Shown: positions 14,744 through 16,895 of the stretch, in pieces
Numbering within the stretch: the first letter of the stretch is position 1
Layout of the letters: the number at the start of each line of letters is the position of its first letter
Source: Planctomycetota bacterium
Lineage (GTDB): Bacteria; Planctomycetota; Phycisphaerae; FEN-1346; JAACEH01
NCBI GenBank assembly: GCA_016935955.1
Contig: JAFGPY010000219.1
Location: forward strand, 1-16,895
Reading direction: 5' to 3'
Length of the DNA: 16,895 bases
Notes under the pieces: model-generated
Seen by the model: only the letters and a program-made list of their open reading frames with translations
Databases searched by the model: none
Told to the model about the DNA's origin: nothing
Translations under genes and position numbers: made by a program

Positions 14744-16681
14744 TCACTCTGTTGCCGCACAGTCCTCCGGTGCCGGGGATGTCGTACCGTTGCCCGTACC
14801 TTCAGGGGCTGCTTTGTCCGAATCGGCGTCGTCCCCTCCTGCCTTTCTACGCAGTTCTTCGATGCGGGCCTGCGCCTTCTTCACGTACTCGTTGTCGGGC
14901 AGGTCGTCCACGTAGACGCTGATCACGGTATCCTGATAGATGCTGACCACTTTGGCGGCATCCAAGGCCACATTCTCGCGGTCGAACTTCTCGGCGGCCT
15001 CGAAGGCCAGCTTGACGCCCTCAAGCATCATCTCCCGATACGATTTCGTCTGACCGGCCGGCTCCGGAACCGACTCCGTCGTATCCGCAACCGGTGAGGC
15101 CTGGCGTGGAGTCGTCGCGGTCGCCGGCTGAGTCGTAGTCGTATCAGGCTGAGTGGTCGTGGTCGACGGAGGGCCCTGCTCTTTCGGATTCTTGGATGAT
15201 GTCGACGCAGCCGGCGTGGCGCTTTCCCCCACCGGGCCGATGGGCGTCAGTCCCTGCCCTTCGTCATTGTGACCATTGCTGACGGCCAGGATGATGGCCA
15301 CGACGACGGCCACGATGCAGACCACCGCCACGGCCACGCCGCCGATGATGTACCACTTCAGCGGCGTGACCTTCTCGATCGTCTCGGCGACGCGGATGCG
15401 ACTGGTGCTGATGTCGGCCCGCCGCACGGCCTGTTTCATCACTGCCCCGACATGCGATCCGACCTGCGGCGTCAGAGCACCGATCTGCGCCGAAACAGCC
15501 TCTAGGCTGATCGAGGAATTCGGGTCCAGGGCCGCAAAGTCCAGCGCCTCCAGAGCCGCCAGCAGGTCTACGGCCGTCTGGTAGCGCTCGTCCGGGTTCT
15601 TGGCCATGGCCTTTTCGATGATGCGGAACACGGCGGCAGGAAGACCGGGCACGTACTGTCGCGGGTCCGGCGGCGGGTCGAACCGGTGACGGTTCATCAC
15701 CTCTTCGGTATCGCGGCCCTCGTAGGGCGGCCGCCGCGTCAGGGCGACGTAGTAGCTCGCCGCCATGCTGTAGACGTCGCTCCGCGAGTCGCCCTCTTCG
15801 CCCTCACACTGCTCAGGCGCCATGTACAGCGGCGTGCCGACCGCGCGGCCGTCCTCGGCGTCGCTCGTGTCGCGGAAGATGTCGCGGGCCAGACCGAAGT
15901 CGGTCATCTTCACCTGGTTGTCAGCCGTAACCATGATGTTGCCGGGCTTGATGTCGCGATGGATCAGGCCGCGGCGATGCGCGTGGGCCAACCCGCGAGA
16001 TGCCTCCGTGATAATCCGCGTGGCATCCTGCGGCGTCAGCCGTTTCTGGCGGACTACGTCTGCGAGGGTTCGGCCGTCGACCAGTTCCATGACGATGAAG
16101 TACAAGCCGTCGACTTGGCAGATCTGGTGAACGGTCACGATGTTCGGGTGGCTGAGCTTGGCCGCCGACCGAGCCTCCTGAAGAAAGTGCTGGACCTTCT
16201 CCTTGCCGGCCCTGGCCATCTGCGGCGGCAGGACCTTCAGGGCCACGTGCCGGTGCAGCGATTTGTCGAAGGCCCGGTAGACAGCGCCGAAGCCGCCCAC
16301 GCCGAGAAGGTCTTCGATGCGGAACGTCCCGAGTTCGCGACCGATAAGCCCCTTGGCGTCCTGGATGGCCTTGGCCTGCTGCGGATCGTAAACGCGGGCC
16401 GGCGGCGTCGGACGGTCGGTCACGTCCACAGGACGAGCCACGGCAACCGGAGTGTCGCCCGGCGGCTCGACAGACTGCGGTTTGACCGGCTCGGCCTTCA
16501 AGGGCTCGGGCTTGACCGGCTGAGGCTTCACGGGCGCAGCGGCCAGAGCCGCCGGAGCCTGGGCTGCGGCCTCAGCTTTCCAAACGTGGCCGCACTTGCA
16601 CTTCAGCTTGTGGCCGAGGCGGTCCGCCGGGATTTTGTAGCTGCGAGAACAGTTGGGACAGGAGACAACAGTCGGCGTCAA
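14744..16681 (-). CDS. Membrane Ser/Thr protein kinase (PknB-like) with N-terminal MJ0042-type zinc ribbon
   Basis: This roughly 645-residue protein is a eukaryotic-type signalling kinase anchored in the membrane. An N-terminal zinc ribbon (Cys8, Cys11, Cys28, Cys30) is followed by a Pro/Lys-rich linker with PVKP repeats. The kinase domain (about 117-380) is complete: glycine loop GVGGFGAVYRA, Lys149 (VALKVL), Glu169, catalytic HRDIKPGN with Asp243, DFG 261-263 and APE 288-290. A membrane helix spans about 443-466. Outside lie a Thr-rich linker (TTTTQP repeats) and a helical segment (about 547-614). The TTG start (16681) is inferred: GGAGG stands 9 bases before it and it puts the zinc ribbon at the N-terminus. 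A frame open up to GTG 16747 would begin almost at the predicted transcription start. The kinase is convergent to the protease pair; its targets are unknown. Confidence 0.88.
   Translation of the reverse strand: MTPTVVSCPNCSRSYKIPADRLGHKLKCKCGHVWKAEAAAQAPAALAAAPVKPQPVKPEPLKAEPVKPQSVEPPGDTPVAVARPVDVTDRPTPPARVYDPQQAKAIQDAKGLIGRELGTFRIEDLLGVGGFGAVYRAFDKSLHRHVALKVLPPQMARAGKEKVQHFLQEARSAAKLSHPNIVTVHQICQVDGLYFIVMELVDGRTLADVVRQKRLTPQDATRIITEASRGLAHAHRRGLIHRDIKPGNIMVTADNQVKMTDFGLARDIFRDTSDAEDGRAVGTPLYMAPEQCEGEEGDSRSDVYSMAASYYVALTRRPPYEGRDTEEVMNRHRFDPPPDPRQYVPGLPAAVFRIIEKAMAKNPDERYQTAVDLLAALEALDFAALDPNSSISLEAVSAQIGALTPQVGSHVGAVMKQAVRRADISTSRIRVAETIEKVTPLKWYIIGGVAVAVVCIVAVVVAIILAVSNGHNDEGQGLTPIGPVGESATPAASTSSKNPKEQGPPSTTTTQPDTTTTQPATATTPRQASPVADTTESVPEPAGQTKSYREMMLEGVKLAFEAAEKFDRENVALDAAKVVSIYQDTVISVYVDDLPDNEYVKKAQARIEELRRKAGGDDADSDKAAPEGTGNGTTSPAPEDCAATE
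15107..15163 (-). repeat. Thr-rich TTTTQP repeat in the kinase exodomain linker
   Basis: The segment encodes two copies of a seven-residue unit, TTTTQPD and TTTTQPA, plus a degenerate third. It lies just outside the predicted membrane helix. Such Thr/Pro-rich stretches are flexible spacers and possible glycosylation or phosphorylation sites. Confidence 0.5.
16460..16534 (-). repeat. PVKP-type repeats between zinc ribbon and kinase domain
   Basis: Imperfect units of about six residues (PVKPQ, PVKPE, PLKAE, PVKPQ) are encoded here and form a stiff Pro/Lys linker between the zinc ribbon and the kinase domain. The DNA shows matching imperfect tandem units of roughly 18 bp. Confidence 0.5.
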
Positions 16682-16765
16682 CCGTCGTAACCTCCACACT
16701 CGGCGACCTTTGCGGAATTGATACACGGCATAGCATACGTGGGTCACTGCATGGCTACACTGTTT

Positions 16766-16793
16766 ATTCTAATGGGCGGCAGGCGGATGTCAA
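16766..16793 (-). promoter_or_regulatory. Predicted promoter of the Ser/Thr kinase gene
   Basis: On the minus strand a perfect TTGACA (16788-16793) and TAGAAT (16766-16771, 5 of 6 to TATAAT) are separated by 16 bp. This is the closest match to the sigma70 consensus in the window. Transcription would begin near 16759, about 78 bases before the TTG start codon. Confidence 0.65.
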
Positions 16794-16835
16794 AATCATA
16801 ATGCCCTGGGGTGCACGTCACGTTTGTGGTAGCCG

Positions 16836-16895
16836 TCAGGCGGCCAGGGGCTTGGCGTGCCAGAGTTGCGACCACTGGCCGTTGAGCCACGTGAC
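16836..16895 (-). CDS. Possible C-terminal end of a minus-strand gene (partial)
   Basis: At the window edge a minus-strand frame reads VTWLNGQWSQLWHAKPLAA followed by TGA. The Trp-rich sequence looks more like protein than chance, but only 19 codons are visible and another frame here is also open, so the call is weak. I do not recognise the family. It would end about 43 bp before the kinase promoter. Confidence 0.3.
   Translation of the reverse strand, partial: VTWLNGQWSQLWHAKPLAA

Noticed and set aside
16682..16747. Kinase start at GTG 16747
   Set aside because: It lies about 12 bases after the predicted transcription start with no ribosome binding site, and adds 22 Arg-rich residues before a zinc ribbon that normally sits at the N-terminus.

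Overview
The window is GC-rich (hand counts of about 65-75% in core genes) and packed with bacterial genes. The organism is most likely a planctomycete, perhaps of the Phycisphaerae kind. This is inferred from the mix of genes: a Ser/Thr kinase with an N-terminal MJ0042-type zinc ribbon and an extracytoplasmic tail, a large Na+/solute symporter family with a shared C-terminal signature, a small Cys4 protein, and an HtrA-type lipoprotein followed by a secreted PDZ protein. No rRNA, tRNA, CRISPR array, insertion sequence or prophage gene was seen.

Left part (1-6.6 kb). On the minus strand lies leuC (isopropylmalate dehydratase large subunit). Immediately behind it is a lower-GC gene for a PD-(D/E)XK nuclease of DpnII/MboI type that seems to lack its C-terminus. 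leuC has a promoter with a perfect TATAAT. Divergent from leuC is a sodium:solute symporter that starts at TTG behind a good ribosome binding site. It faces a paralogous symporter on the other strand across a shared hairpin terminator. The second symporter carries a roughly 60-residue acidic, alanine-rich insert just before the membrane helix that holds the predicted sodium site.

Middle part (6.8-10.8 kb). galK, trpD and a small four-cysteine protein run in that order on the minus strand, probably as one operon. alr (alanine racemase) is divergent from galK. Back-to-back sigma70-type promoters, each with a 17-bp spacer, sit between galK and alr. The genes come from unrelated pathways: galactose use, tryptophan synthesis and peptidoglycan precursor supply.

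Right part (10.9-16.9 kb). A lipoprotein HtrA-type protease with an intact His/Asp/Ser triad is followed by a 762-residue secreted protein. The second protein shows the same overall plan (trypsin-like region plus two PDZ-like domains) but has lost the catalytic motifs, so the pair looks like a protease and a pseudoprotease partner. Convergent to them, across a strong bidirectional terminator, is a membrane Ser/Thr kinase (zinc ribbon, kinase domain, one membrane helix, Thr-rich linker, helical exodomain) with a near-consensus promoter. The last 60 bases may hold the C-terminus of another minus-strand gene.

Translation starts were moved inward from the longest open frames for leuC, symporter 2, galK, alr, the HtrA-like protease and the kinase, using Shine-Dalgarno sites, promoters or family N-termini.
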